64,000 nt of DNA, from NCBI GenBank assembly GCA_016793115.1, contig JAEUIN010000147.1, positions 1-64,000 on the forward strand. The letters run 5' to 3'. Source of the stretch: Planctomycetaceae bacterium. Lineage in GTDB: Bacteria; Planctomycetota; Planctomycetia; Pirellulales; PNKZ01. Below are positions 26,819-35,335 of the stretch, in pieces. The translations under genes and the position numbers were made by a program. The first letter of the stretch is position 1, and each line of letters starts with the position of its first letter. The notes below the pieces were generated by a model. It ran no database searches. It was given only the letters and a program-made list of their open reading frames with translations, and was not told where the DNA came from.

Positions 26819-28321
26819 CTACTCCGCTTTCGTATCGGCCGCCGTGCGCTGCTTGGCCGCTTTCTTTTCCGCGCCCCGTTTCTTCTTGTCGGCCTTCGCG
26901 CCTTTGTCCCCGGCGGCGTCCTTTTTCGATTTCGGCGTCGGCACGTTCGTCGCCGGCAGCCAACGCGCGAGTTTCGACTTGACCTCGGCGAGTTTCGGAT
27001 CGCTCGCCAAGTTCTTCCATTCGAGCGGATCGTTGACCTCGTCGTAGAGTTCCTCGCCGCCGTCGGCATAGCGAATGTAACGCCATTTCTCGCTGCGAAC
27101 GGCGTGGTTCTGGTATCCGTGCGTCGTCAGCGCCGGCCGATCCCAGTCGGCTCTTGGATCTTCCAGCAGCGATTTCACGCTGACTCCTTCGACGTGCTTG
27201 GGTATGTCCAAGCCGCATAGTTCGCAGAGCGTCGGATAGATGCTCATGAAGTCGACCGTGCGTTCGCAAACTTGGTTCGGCTTCGTTACGCCGGGGGCGA
27301 CGAAGAAGAGCGGCGCGCGAGTGGCTTCTTCCCACAACGCGAACTTGCGCCAGTGTTGCTTCTCGCCAAGATGCCAACCGTGGTCTCCCCAAAACACGAT
27401 GATTGTGTTATCGCGGTAAGCGCTCTTGTCAAATTCCCCCATGAGCCGGCCGATCATGGCGTCGCAGAACGCCCCTGCCGCCAAATAGCCTTGCACGGCG
27501 TCCTTCCAGCGACCCGATTTGAGGATTTGCGCGTGATCTCCTTCCGGCCGCGCCATCTTGACGCCCGCTTGAGGCAAGTCTTCGAGATCGGAGTCGAGCG
27601 TCTTGGGGAGTTGGATTGATTCGAGCGGGAACATGTCGTAGTACTTGCGCGGAACGTTCCAACCCATGTGTGGTTTGTGGAGTCCGCAGACCAGAAAGAA
27701 CGGCTTTTCATGCCGCTTCTGAAGTTGTTCGACGCAGTAGTCGACCGTGTGATAGTCGTGCATGTCTTTGTCGTCGCCGTCGACACGCGCAAAGCGAATG
27801 CCGCCGACTCCGCCGCTCTCGCCGTTTCCGGGCTTCAAATCGCCCGAGAATTCTTTCGGAGTCATGAAGTATTCGTCGTATTCGCCGAACTGATCGCCGT
27901 CGCCGTGATAGAGTTTGCCGGCGGCGAACACCCCGTAGCCGTTGCGATGGAAATGCGTATTCAGCGGCACGACGTCGTTGCAGACCGTCGTGCGGCGATC
28001 AATGTCGTTGTTGTAGACGCCGCTGGTCGAACTCCGCAGTCCCGTCATCAACGCCGTCCGCGACGGGTTGCAGACGGGTGAAGCGCAGTAGGCGTGTACG
28101 AAGTTCACTCCGCGGGCGGCCAACGCGTCGATGTTCGGCGTCCGAGCTTGGGGATGCCCGCCAAGACAGCCGATCCAGTCGTTGAGATCGTCGACCGCGA
28201 TAAAGAGCACGTTCGGTTTCTTGTTCGCTTCCGACGCCGACCCGCGTTCGAGCCACGAGAACTCCGACACCACGAGTGTGCAGATCAGTAGAGCGCAGGC
28301 ACGGCGAGTCTTCGACGACAT
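26819..28321 (-). CDS. type I sulfatase (iduronate-2-sulfatase-like)
   Basis: A 500-residue exported sulfatase. After a signal peptide comes PNVLFIAVDDLNDWIGCLGG with the metal-binding Asp pair (44-45). The formylglycine motif is C84-N-P-S-R followed by TALMTG, so a formylglycine-generating enzyme elsewhere must activate it. FLVCGLHKPHMGW and FWGDHGWHLGEKQHWRK supply further metal and substrate histidines. The C-terminal 50 residues are a Lys/Ala-rich tail. Such enzymes desulfate marine or host polysaccharides; the substrate is unknown. Confidence 0.93.
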   Translation of the reverse strand: MSSKTRRACALLICTLVVSEFSWLERGSASEANKKPNVLFIAVDDLNDWIGCLGGHPQARTPNIDALAARGVNFVHAYCASPVCNPSRTALMTGLRSSTSGVYNNDIDRRTTVCNDVVPLNTHFHRNGYGVFAAGKLYHGDGDQFGEYDEYFMTPKEFSGDLKPGNGESGGVGGIRFARVDGDDKDMHDYHTVDYCVEQLQKRHEKPFFLVCGLHKPHMGWNVPRKYYDMFPLESIQLPKTLDSDLEDLPQAGVKMARPEGDHAQILKSGRWKDAVQGYLAAGAFCDAMIGRLMGEFDKSAYRDNTIIVFWGDHGWHLGEKQHWRKFALWEEATRAPLFFVAPGVTKPNQVCERTVDFMSIYPTLCELCGLDIPKHVEGVSVKSLLEDPRADWDRPALTTHGYQNHAVRSEKWRYIRYADGGEELYDEVNDPLEWKNLASDPKLAEVKSKLARWLPATNVPTPKSKKDAAGDKGAKADKKKRGAEKKAAKQRTAADTKAE

Positions 28322-28862
28322 GGACGACTACCTAGCAAGAGTGAGGCGGCAAGTGCAGTTGGAGCGTCGAACTGACGCGAACGACGAGGGGGTTATTTGC
28401 CCTACTTTGCCAGGAATAAGAATGCTCCGACGGAAAAATCGGAGCAGATCAGATCGGCACACTCGAACGTCGAACGGGGGGACCTAGCTACCCATTAGGC
28501 TGCTAAGGGCTAATAATTGGTACCGCAGTGGCGTTCATTCCCGTTTCAATCGGCTGCCTACGGCTGTGGTGATCTGGTGTAAACATGCCCATGCCTTCAC
28601 GTCGCGTGGGACACCCATTCTGGGCTCCGGGTTCGATATTCCCGTTCAAATCCCGAGTTTCCGCGTTTGCGCCTCGTTCGGCAGGAGTCCGAATGCAGGG
28701 GAACCGTATTGGTGTGAATACGCAATGATTGCGGAAAGCCTTTTGCTGAAAGTAGTAAGTTCTTTGCTCGGAATGGATTGACCGCAAAGCCACGGACGAT
28801 AAACCACTGTATTCTTGAGTGAGTATTTTCCACATCCTGGAACTGCACTTTCGCGCAGCGCG
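28322..28862. other. 541-nt gene-poor stretch
   Basis: No gene is supported here. Open frames on both strands lack recognisable features. A GCAATGATTGC dyad occurs near 28725. The region should hold the promoters of the divergent sulfatase and the response-regulator-like gene; none stands out clearly. Confidence 0.5.
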
Positions 28863-29633
28863 ATGAATCAGACGTCCGACATCACGGGTGCCGACTGCGA
28901 TGCGGAAGTCCCGCCGGGGGCTAAGGTGCGCGCCCTGTTCGTGCATGAGCACGCCCTCATACGCGACATGTTGGCTTTTCTCCTAAAGCAAGACGATGGA
29001 CTTGAGTTGCTCGGTGCCGTCGATAGTCAATCCGCATGCCGCGATTGCGTAGGCACGCCCGATGTCGTTCTCATGGCTTATGGGAGCGAAAGCTCCATCG
29101 CTGAGGACGTGGAACGGGTTCAAAGGGAGTTTCCGAACGCCCGGATTTTGTTGCTCGACGACATTCCGAACGATGGCCGCGTGCTTTTGGCGTTGCGCAC
29201 GAATGTCCGAGGATATCTGACAACTCGTCAAACCGGCGCCGACTTGTTATCGGCCATCCGCAAGACGGCAGTCGGCGACCGCGTCTTCACGCCTGAGATC
29301 GCCGCTCGACTCTCGTTTACTCAAGAGGGTATTCGCCTGCAGCGACCGACTGGTGAGGGGCCCTTGGCGTCTCTTACGCCGCGCGAGCGCGAGGTGATGA
29401 CTTATCTCTCTCTCGGCTACACGGTCAAGCAGACCGCGTCGGCTCTCGGCCTGCGCCCTAGCACCGTCGACAATCATAAGACCCGGCTCATGAAGAAGCT
29501 CAAGGTCCATAAAACGGTCGAGCTGACGCGTCTAGCGTTCCGCTACGGGTTGGTCGCATCAGAAGGCGCCCGTTCGCTGCCTCAAATTGTAGAAGTCGAC
29601 GGCCACGCCGCGATCGACTCGAATTCCCGATAA
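28863..29633 (+). CDS. NarL/FixJ-type regulator with degenerate receiver
   Basis: A 256-residue protein with a receiver-like domain (about 22-140) and a LuxR-type HTH (about 168-232: LTPREREVMTYLSLGYTVKQTASALGLRPSTVDNHKTRLMKKL). The receiver lacks its key residues: the phospho-acceptor position is Ala72 in DVVLMAYG, the acidic pair is replaced by His28-Glu29 (ALFVHEHALIRD), and the conserved Lys is Thr121 (GYLTT). It should therefore not be controlled by ordinary phosphorylation. Start chosen at 28863; 28815 is an alternative. No partner kinase is adjacent. Confidence 0.88.
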   Translation: MNQTSDITGADCDAEVPPGAKVRALFVHEHALIRDMLAFLLKQDDGLELLGAVDSQSACRDCVGTPDVVLMAYGSESSIAEDVERVQREFPNARILLLDDIPNDGRVLLALRTNVRGYLTTRQTGADLLSAIRKTAVGDRVFTPEIAARLSFTQEGIRLQRPTGEGPLASLTPREREVMTYLSLGYTVKQTASALGLRPSTVDNHKTRLMKKLKVHKTVELTRLAFRYGLVASEGARSLPQIVEVDGHAAIDSNSR

Positions 29634-29796
29634 TTCGCTTCCGGCCGCGGCTTCTCACCGAACCGGCCGTCGGCCGGCGCGCTCTTGCTTTTTGGCTCTC
29701 CTGCGTCCGCGCGTGCTTCGGAACTTCGTAGCCCGCTAGAGCCGACGTCGCTATACTTTTCGCTGGATTTTTTCCACTCACTCCAGATCGCTAGGC

Positions 29797-30813
29797 ATGA
29801 AGAAGACTCGCGTCGCCGTACAAGGGGCTACGGGATACTCCGCCCTCGAACTCCTCAAGATTCTGCTGCGCCATCCCCATGTGGAGATCGCCGCAGTGAC
29901 GAGTCGGCAAGAAGGGAACCCGCCGATTAGCTCGGTGCATCCCATTCTCGGCGGCAGGCTTGAGTTTAAGCTGGAAGATCTGGGACCGGCGGCCGTCGGA
30001 TCGCGGGCCGAGTGCGTGTTTAGCTGCTTGCCGCACGGCGTCACGGCCCATCAAGTCCCTGAGATGCTCGCGGCCGGAGCTCGTGTCGTCGATTTCAGCG
30101 CCGACTATCGCCTCAAAGATCCGGCCGTTTATGAACAGTGGTACGGCGAGAAACATGCCGACCCGAGCCGATTGCCCGAAGCCGTCTACGGCTTACCCGA
30201 ACTCTTCCGCAGCCAAATCCCGCCGGCGAAACTGGTCGCCAATCCCGGCTGCTATCCCACTTCGGCCGCTTTGCCGCTCGCTCCGCTCATCAAGCTAGGC
30301 CTGATCGAGCCGACGGGCATCATCATCGATTCCAAAAGCGGCGTTTCCGGCGCGGGGCGCACGCCGAAGCTCCCGTATCACTATCCGGAGTGCAACGAGA
30401 GCTTCTCGGCCTACGGGGTCGGTAAGCATCGCCACACGCCGGAAATCGAGCAAACTCTGAGCACCTTTGCGAACTGCTCCGCCGCGATCATCTTCACGCC
30501 GCACTTGGTACCGATGGATCGCGGAATTCTGTCGACGATCTACAGCGTTCCCCGCGGCAAGCTTTCGGATAAGCAGGTTCTCGAAGCCTTGCGAGAGTTC
30601 TATCGCGACGAGCCGTTCGTGCGCGTCGTCGATCACTTCCCGACGACGAAAGACGTCGCCCACACGAATTTCTGCGACATCACGGCCCGCGTCGTGCGCG
30701 ATCGGCTCATCACGATCAGCGTCGAAGACAACCTGATCAAGGGCGCCGCCGGTCAGGCCGTGCAGAACTTCAATCTGATGTTCGGCTACCCGGAAACGAC
30801 CGGCCTGCTTTAA
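29797..30813 (+). CDS. argC: N-acetyl-gamma-glutamyl-phosphate reductase
   Basis: A 338-residue ArgC, the third step of arginine synthesis, reducing N-acetylglutamyl phosphate with NADPH. The cofactor motif [16 protein letters not shown] is at the N-terminus, the catalytic Cys152 is in [13 protein letters not shown], and [10 protein letters not shown] plus the C-terminal [20 protein letters not shown] are family landmarks. Length is normal. A TATACT lies about 45 nt upstream. No other arginine gene is in the window, so argC stands alone here. Confidence 0.96.
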   Translation: MKKTRVAVQGATGYSALELLKILLRHPHVEIAAVTSRQEGNPPISSVHPILGGRLEFKLEDLGPAAVGSRAECVFSCLPHGVTAHQVPEMLAAGARVVDFSADYRLKDPAVYEQWYGEKHADPSRLPEAVYGLPELFRSQIPPAKLVANPGCYPTSAALPLAPLIKLGLIEPTGIIIDSKSGVSGAGRTPKLPYHYPECNESFSAYGVGKHRHTPEIEQTLSTFANCSAAIIFTPHLVPMDRGILSTIYSVPRGKLSDKQVLEALREFYRDEPFVRVVDHFPTTKDVAHTNFCDITARVVRDRLITISVEDNLIKGAAGQAVQNFNLMFGYPETTGLL

Positions 30814-30833
30814 GCCGGAGCGACGGCGAGCGG

Positions 30834-31748
30834 TTATTTCTGGAGTTCGCCGTTCACATAGAGTCGTTCGCCGCGATGCTTCCGCTCGATCGCCGGCACC
30901 GATCCGGCCGGGAGATCGCAGTTTTTGAGGCTCAGCGTCGCCGGGCCGGCGACGACGACCTCGGCCTGGCCGTTGCTGCCGATTAGGCAGCCTTCGGCCT
31001 CGATTTGCGAGCTTCCGCCGACGGCCAGCCCGCAGCGCCCGTTCCCGCGGAGAATGAGCCCGCCGAGGCTGACGTTGAGCAGGCCGTCGTGGGCGTTGAC
31101 GCCGTCGCGTTGAAAGCCCTGAATCGTTAGATCGACGATTCGCACGTCGTGCACATGATAGAGCGTGAGGCCGACGGGGAGTCTGGCGTACCGCAGGTTG
31201 TATTGCAGCGGCAGTTTGCCGAACTCGCACAAGAAGTAGGCATAGCCGCCGTGGGCGCACCATTCGCCCGGCTCCAGTTGCGGCAGCCTGCCCGATCCCG
31301 CGTCGACCGGCTTTTCCGGCAGCGGCTCGAGGTTCGCGGTGAACAGCCGCAAGTTGCCGCCGCCGGCCGGGCGATACCGATATAGATCGCCCCGCACCGC
31401 TTGCCAAGCGTCGTCGGGCACGCGGTCGCTGCCGTCGAGGACCGCGCCGTTCCCTTCAATGACGAACGGCAACGCGTTGAAGCCCGACTGGTCGCCGCTC
31501 GAAAGGCTCACGCTCTCGTGGTACGGCACGCCCGTGTTGGCGACCACGATGTGATCGCCGGGCGAGGCCAAATGCATGGCGCGGGTCAGCGAGCGGACCG
31601 GCCCGCCGACGTCGCTCGACGTCGGCCGCGTGCCGTCGGCCGAATCGTCGCCGGCCGTGTTGTTCACGAACAGTTGCCGCGCGTCGGCCGAACGACAAGC
31701 TGCGGCGACGACGAAGACCAGGGCGAACGAAACCAACGACTGACGCAT
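30834..31748 (-). CDS. secreted right-handed beta-helix-like protein
   Basis: A 304-residue exported protein (signal MRQSLVSFALVFVVAAACRSADA). The mature start LFVNNTAGDDSADGTRPTSS with GGPVRSLTRAMHLASPGDHIVVA is the usual opening of pectate-lyase-like beta-helix proteins, and short repeating strands follow (VRIVDLTIQGFQRDGVNAH, LGGLILRGNGRCGLAVGG, AEGCLIGSNGQAEVVV). The active-site pattern of a specific lyase is not evident. The ATG at 31748 fits the signal peptide better than upstream starts. An inverted repeat at 31915-31944 lies in front. Confidence 0.75.
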   Translation of the reverse strand: MRQSLVSFALVFVVAAACRSADARQLFVNNTAGDDSADGTRPTSSDVGGPVRSLTRAMHLASPGDHIVVANTGVPYHESVSLSSGDQSGFNALPFVIEGNGAVLDGSDRVPDDAWQAVRGDLYRYRPAGGGNLRLFTANLEPLPEKPVDAGSGRLPQLEPGEWCAHGGYAYFLCEFGKLPLQYNLRYARLPVGLTLYHVHDVRIVDLTIQGFQRDGVNAHDGLLNVSLGGLILRGNGRCGLAVGGSSQIEAEGCLIGSNGQAEVVVAGPATLSLKNCDLPAGSVPAIERKHRGERLYVNGELQK

Positions 31749-31914
31749 GCGCGAGGCTCCTCGGGATGAAACTCGCCCAATTCTAGCATGCCGCCGTCGC
31801 CGACTACGATCGACTCGCACCGTCCTCCGAGCGAAATGCCGAAAACCCCGCCAAAACGGCGATTTCGCCCCTTCACCTGCGAGCCTCTACGCGACATCAC
31901 TCCGAGCGAAGCCG

Positions 31915-31944
31915 GTGCGCTATAGTCACTCGAATATAGCGCAC
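31915..31944. promoter_or_regulatory. operator-like inverted repeat, 10-10-10
   Basis: GTGCGCTATA (31915-31924) and TATAGCGCAC (31935-31944) are perfect reverse complements separated by 10 nt, so the half-site centres are 20 bp apart, about two helical turns. It lies between the permease-prefix gene stop and the beta-helix gene start. A dimeric regulator site is the simplest reading. Confidence 0.5.
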
Positions 31945-32051
31945 TCGCCCCCCCACCTGACCTCCCCCGTTGCCGCCCCCCCTGCAAGGCTCTTCCGCCC
32001 CGCGAGCCCGCCCGGCTCTTTCGCGTAACGATTCGGCGGGTCGGCAGGCCG

Positions 32052-33068
32052 TTAGTTGCTCACCGTCTGCGGCGCGGCGAGTTGCCGCAGCAGGGCTTCG
32101 ATCTCCCGATGCATCTCCGGCGTCGCCCGCACCAGCAGGAGCGTTCCCCACGCCGCCGCGTCGCCCATCGCGCCCCCGTTCACCGACCACGCGTCCGGCG
32201 TCACGATCTGTGGGAGGAATTCCACCAAGCACTCCACTCCGGTTAAGTGCTTCATTTTCGGTTCCCCGTTCGGCCGAGGCTCCGCCGGCACACCGCCGAA
32301 TCCTCCCGGCTCGTCGGGGAGTTGGAGCTCCGGCAGGTTCAAGTGGCTGACGTTGTAAACGCGCACTTCGGTCAGCGTGTCGGGCCGACAGACCATGATG
32401 AGCCCGTCGCGCACCGTGTAGGCGAGCTGCGCTTGGCGCAGCGCCAAGTCCAACACGGCGCGGCCGCTCAACTGCGTGTGGCGGATTTGCAGCGTGATCG
32501 GCGCGGCCAGCTCCGCTTCAAACTCCTGCTTGGGAACGTACACGTCGACCGCGATCCGATCGCTGACGACCGTCAACACGTCGCTCAGCGGCACTTGGTC
32601 GAAATCGCAATCCACCTTGGCCGCTTCCAGCTTCTCCCGCACCATGCGATCTTGTTCCGCTTCGCGCGCCGCCGCGTTCGCCGGCGGCGGCGCCGACTCT
32701 TTCACCTCGGCCTGCGCCATCTGCGGCGCGGGCCCGCCGGCGCCCGGTCCCTGCGGCCAAAACATCGATCCCACCATCAAGGCCGCGGCGGCCGCGGCGA
32801 CGGTTCCCAGAGTGCAACGCATGACGAGCCTCCTTTTCCGTTCGTAAACCAGTTTCGAGAAATGATCCGCCAGCGACGCGGCGTCGCCGAATTCGTCGAG
32901 GGCCCGCTCGATCGCCGCCGTCCGGTCGAGTCCGGATTGCGTCAGCTCGTCGAGCCGTGATTCCAAGTGATCGCGCAACTCGTCGGAAATCTCCGCCCGC
33001 TGACCCGGCTTCAAGCGGAGAAACTTTCCCAACAGCCGCAAGTAGAGTTCGAATTCATCTTCCGACAT
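32052..33068 (-). CDS. permease-prefix (HAAS-like) membrane protein with STN-like C-terminus
   Basis: A 338-residue protein. The N-terminus (1-80) MSEDEFELYLRLLGKFLRLKP then ISDELRDHLESRLDELTQSG resembles the short helical domain found at the start of ABC permeases paired with PadR regulators. One membrane helix follows (about 82-102). Beyond it, VDCDFDQVPLSDVLTVVSDRIAVDV and VLDLALRQAQLAYTVRDGLIMVC resemble a secretin/TonB short N-terminal domain. No permease part is present. It begins 25 nt after padR, so co-regulation by PadR is likely. Confidence 0.78.
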   Translation of the reverse strand: MSEDEFELYLRLLGKFLRLKPGQRAEISDELRDHLESRLDELTQSGLDRTAAIERALDEFGDAASLADHFSKLVYERKRRLVMRCTLGTVAAAAAALMVGSMFWPQGPGAGGPAPQMAQAEVKESAPPPANAAAREAEQDRMVREKLEAAKVDCDFDQVPLSDVLTVVSDRIAVDVYVPKQEFEAELAAPITLQIRHTQLSGRAVLDLALRQAQLAYTVRDGLIMVCRPDTLTEVRVYNVSHLNLPELQLPDEPGGFGGVPAEPRPNGEPKMKHLTGVECLVEFLPQIVTPDAWSVNGGAMGDAAAWGTLLLVRATPEMHREIEALLRQLAAPQTVSN

Positions 33069-33093
33069 CGCATGCTCCTCAATCGCGGCTCTC

Positions 33094-33447
33094 TTAAGCG
33101 GGCCGCGGCGCCGGGCTCGATGCTCCCAGAAACGCACGCAAGCAATCCACGTACTCTTGCCAAGCGCGGGTCTGGTCCTGCAACCGCCGCCGGCCCGCGG
33201 CGGTGAGCTCATACCATTTGCGGCGACGACCGGTCTCCGTCTCCCAGCGCATGCGGACATACTTATCCGCCTCCAAGCGATGCAAAAGCGGATAGAGCGT
33301 GCCGGCCTGCAGGTCGACGCGCGAGCCGCTGGTGTCGCGCAGCCGCTGCTGAATCAGATAGCCGTACTTCGGGCCGTCGGCCAAGACGGCCAAGACCATC
33401 AGGTCGAGACTTCCCCGCAACAATTCGGAATCAATCGAAGCCGCCAC
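33094..33447 (-). CDS. PadR family transcriptional regulator
   Basis: A 117-residue winged-helix regulator. ELLRGSLDLMVLAVLADGPKYGYLIQQRL is the PadR start, followed by VDLQAGTLYPLLHRLEADKYVRMRWETETGRRRKWYELTAAGRRRLQ, the recognition helix and wing. The start is GTG at 33447 because GGAGG (33457-33453) stands five bases before it; the GTG at 33453 would be too close. It is the first gene of a pair with the permease-prefix protein. Three palindromes upstream probably serve as its autoregulatory site. Confidence 0.92.
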   Translation of the reverse strand: MAASIDSELLRGSLDLMVLAVLADGPKYGYLIQQRLRDTSGSRVDLQAGTLYPLLHRLEADKYVRMRWETETGRRRKWYELTAAGRRRLQDQTRAWQEYVDCLRAFLGASSPAPRPA

Positions 33448-33457
33448 AAACACCTCC

Positions 33458-33497
33458 CTACGTGTAGCCGCCCTATGTATAGCCAGGCGATATATCG
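33458..33497. promoter_or_regulatory. three phased 10-bp palindromes upstream of padR
   Basis: CTACGTGTAG (33458-33467), CTATGTATAG (33473-33482) and CGATATATCG (33488-33497) have centres exactly 15 bp apart. The first starts one base from the ribosome site of padR. The third is a perfect palindrome; the first two match except at the central pair. This is a good candidate for a PadR operator overlapping the promoter. Confidence 0.6.
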
Positions 33498-33803
33498 GGC
33501 GTCAAGAGAATTGCGGGGCGAATTCGGAGCCGCGATTTCTCACCATGCAGACGCGGAGTTCACGGAGAACGAAAGTCGGCCGCTCGCGGTCCCTCTCGTT
33601 CGCTCACGCCGCGACTGCCTTGATTCGATGGCCGGGGCGGCGCCGGCGGCCTGCCCGCCTTTATTGCCCTGCTGTAAGATGACTGGCAAAGGGCCTCGCC
33701 TCCGAAGGCGACAGCGAAAAAGCTTGGCAGTGCGGTCCGGTGTCGCGCCAACCACAAGGCGGGCACAGAGCCGAGATTACCGAACAATCCGCCGGCTAAC
33801 TTT
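33498..33803. other. 306-nt non-coding flank of the accessory island
   Basis: I see no gene here. It begins the stretch of lower GC that continues to about 37 kb. It must hold the promoter of the plus-strand gene at 33804. Confidence 0.4.
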
Positions 33804-34322
33804 ATGCAAAACAGCACACTGGGTTTCGCGCTTATAACAGCGCTTATCGTGCCTTTCGGGTGTGATTCGGGCGCTCAGCGCGGCAAGTACGTCCAGTCGG
33901 GAGGTGGCGGCGGAGTTTTGGAGAACGACGGCGGCTGGATCGAAACATTCCGAGGAACGGCAAGCGACAACTTGGAAGCCCCCAACCAGCTGCTTGCCGC
34001 CTTCCTATTTGTCGGTAACGTACGTCCCGGTGGCTCCGGCTCAATTGGAACGTACGTATCGTCATTCGACGTTAAGGCATCAACCGATCACTTCGCGATC
34101 ACATGGGATCGCCAATCCGACGTAGTCAGCATTCTCGACGCTCAGTACGACCGCTCCCGTGGGAACGTCTTTGTGCTTCGGATGAAAGACGGCACGCTAT
34201 CTTCACAGCAGATTGCGACGACTCTCATTTCTGATGTAAAAAACGATATCCTTGCGGCAGTCAAGCAGGCGCTGCCGGATGACGCGGAAATACAGGCGTT
34301 GGCCGTACGGTCGCCCGACTGA
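33804..34322 (+). CDS. hypothetical exported protein, possible lipoprotein
   Basis: A 172-residue protein with a hydrophobic start MQNSTLGFALITALIVPFGCDSGAQ. The Cys20 context PFGC is only a weak lipobox. The mature part has a Gly-rich turn (SGGGGGVLENDGGWIETF), beta-type segments and a final helical part (LISDVKNDILAAVKQALPDD). Base composition is visibly less GC-rich than in most neighbours, which fits recent acquisition. I do not recognise the family. It precedes a frameshifted gene on the same strand. Confidence 0.6.
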   Translation: MQNSTLGFALITALIVPFGCDSGAQRGKYVQSGGGGGVLENDGGWIETFRGTASDNLEAPNQLLAAFLFVGNVRPGGSGSIGTYVSSFDVKASTDHFAITWDRQSDVVSILDAQYDRSRGNVFVLRMKDGTLSSQQIATTLISDVKNDILAAVKQALPDDAEIQALAVRSPD

Positions 34323-34333
34323 TATGCGGGCCG

Positions 34334-34354
34334 AAAAATGGTGCCTGACATGCC
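34334..34354. repeat. degenerate copy of a GGTGCCTGACA repeat
   Basis: AAAAATGGTGCCTGACATGC resembles one half of the hairpin repeat at 35258-35312. It lies between two hypothetical genes. Weak evidence on its own. Confidence 0.3.
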
Positions 34355-34397
34355 TCAAGCCGTTTTCGCTTCTTTACTCTATCGTTATCGCTACCCA

Positions 34398-35274
34398 ATG
34401 ATGCGATCACCTCTCGCCATTATTGTCGCACTTGGTCTCGCGAATAGCTGTGCCGCGGCGAACTTCGACCCATTCGCAGGCCCGAAGCCCATTGCGATAT
34501 TCATTCAGACCGATCCGTGGAAGATGGTAATCGGCTCCGATACGCCGCGCGTGGCGATTTACGAGAACGGCGACGTCATCTTCGCGAAGACCGTGAACGA
34601 TCGATTCACCTATCGCCACGTCAGGCTCGAAAAGGATCAACTTGCCAAGGTGCGCCAACAATTGAACCCGGTGCTTGCACTTAGGACTTTAGAACCGGGC
34701 TACAGCATTCGGCCGAATGCAACGGATCAACCGGAAGCGATGTTCTATCTTCGCGATGGCAATCGCGAGGTTGCAACATCCGTTTACGGGCTGATGGCCT
34801 CCGGGACGATGCTGCCCGCGTACACTGTGTTCCCAGAAGGTCCGAACGCAACGATTCCACCCGCGGAATTGCTCAAGCTCCATAAGTGGTTCTGCGAACT
34901 TGACTATCCAAAGAGCGAGGAGTGGTCGCCGAAGTACGTTGAAGTAATGCTGTGGGACTACTCCTACGCACCCGAAGCCTCGATCCGATGGCCGAAGGGG
35001 TGGCCTTCGCTGAGTTCCGGACCGTGCAATCAAGCGCGGTGACTCGTTTTCCATATTCTTGGACGGCTCCTTGCTTCCGAAGCTTCGCGAATTTCTCTCA
35101 TCACAGAACGAGAGAGGCGCAGTTGAGATCGAAGGCAGGAAGATGGCCGTCGCCTACCGATTTACTTTCTCGGGCGAGCGTGCGTGGCGAACGGCGTTCG
35201 CAGCGTCTGCCGGTACCGTGGAGAAGGAAGAGGAAACGGGCGAAAACGGCGGACGCCCCAAAAAAGGTGACTGA
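34398..35274 (+). pseudogene. hypothetical secreted protein, frameshifted near residue 206
   Basis: Frame 1 runs from 34398 (MMRSPLAIIVALGLANSCAAANF, a signal peptide) to a stop at 35042 after SLSSGPCNQAR. From about 35019 the next frame continues as a coherent protein, DRAIKRGDSFSIFLDGSLLP then REFLSSQNERGAVEIEGRKM, up to 35274. Skipping one G near 35019 joins them into a protein of about 291 residues. The tail holds a well-formed beta-rich region, so this looks like one gene broken by a one-base insertion, or a sequencing error. Family unknown. Confidence 0.6.
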
Positions 35275-35312
35275 CTGCCTGGCACCTTTTCTTTACTGAC
35301 ACCTTTTCTTTT
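35258..35312. repeat. AAAAGGTG/CACCTTTT hairpin repeat
   Basis: AAAAGGTG (about 35261-35268) faces CACCTTTT (35283-35290), and a second CACCTTTT follows at about 35300-35307. The style resembles the palindromes that accompany REP-associated transposases. It overlaps the end of the frameshifted reading frame. Confidence 0.5.
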
Positions 35313-35335
35313 GCAGGTCGATTCGGCGCTCGCAG

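Noticed and set aside
28503..28952. A 149-codon minus-strand frame overlapping the regulator start
   Set aside because: No signal, motif or ribosome site, and it conflicts with the regulator gene.
33157..33837. A plus-strand frame opposite padR
   Set aside because: Shadow of padR; its tail runs through the operator region and has no feature of a real protein.
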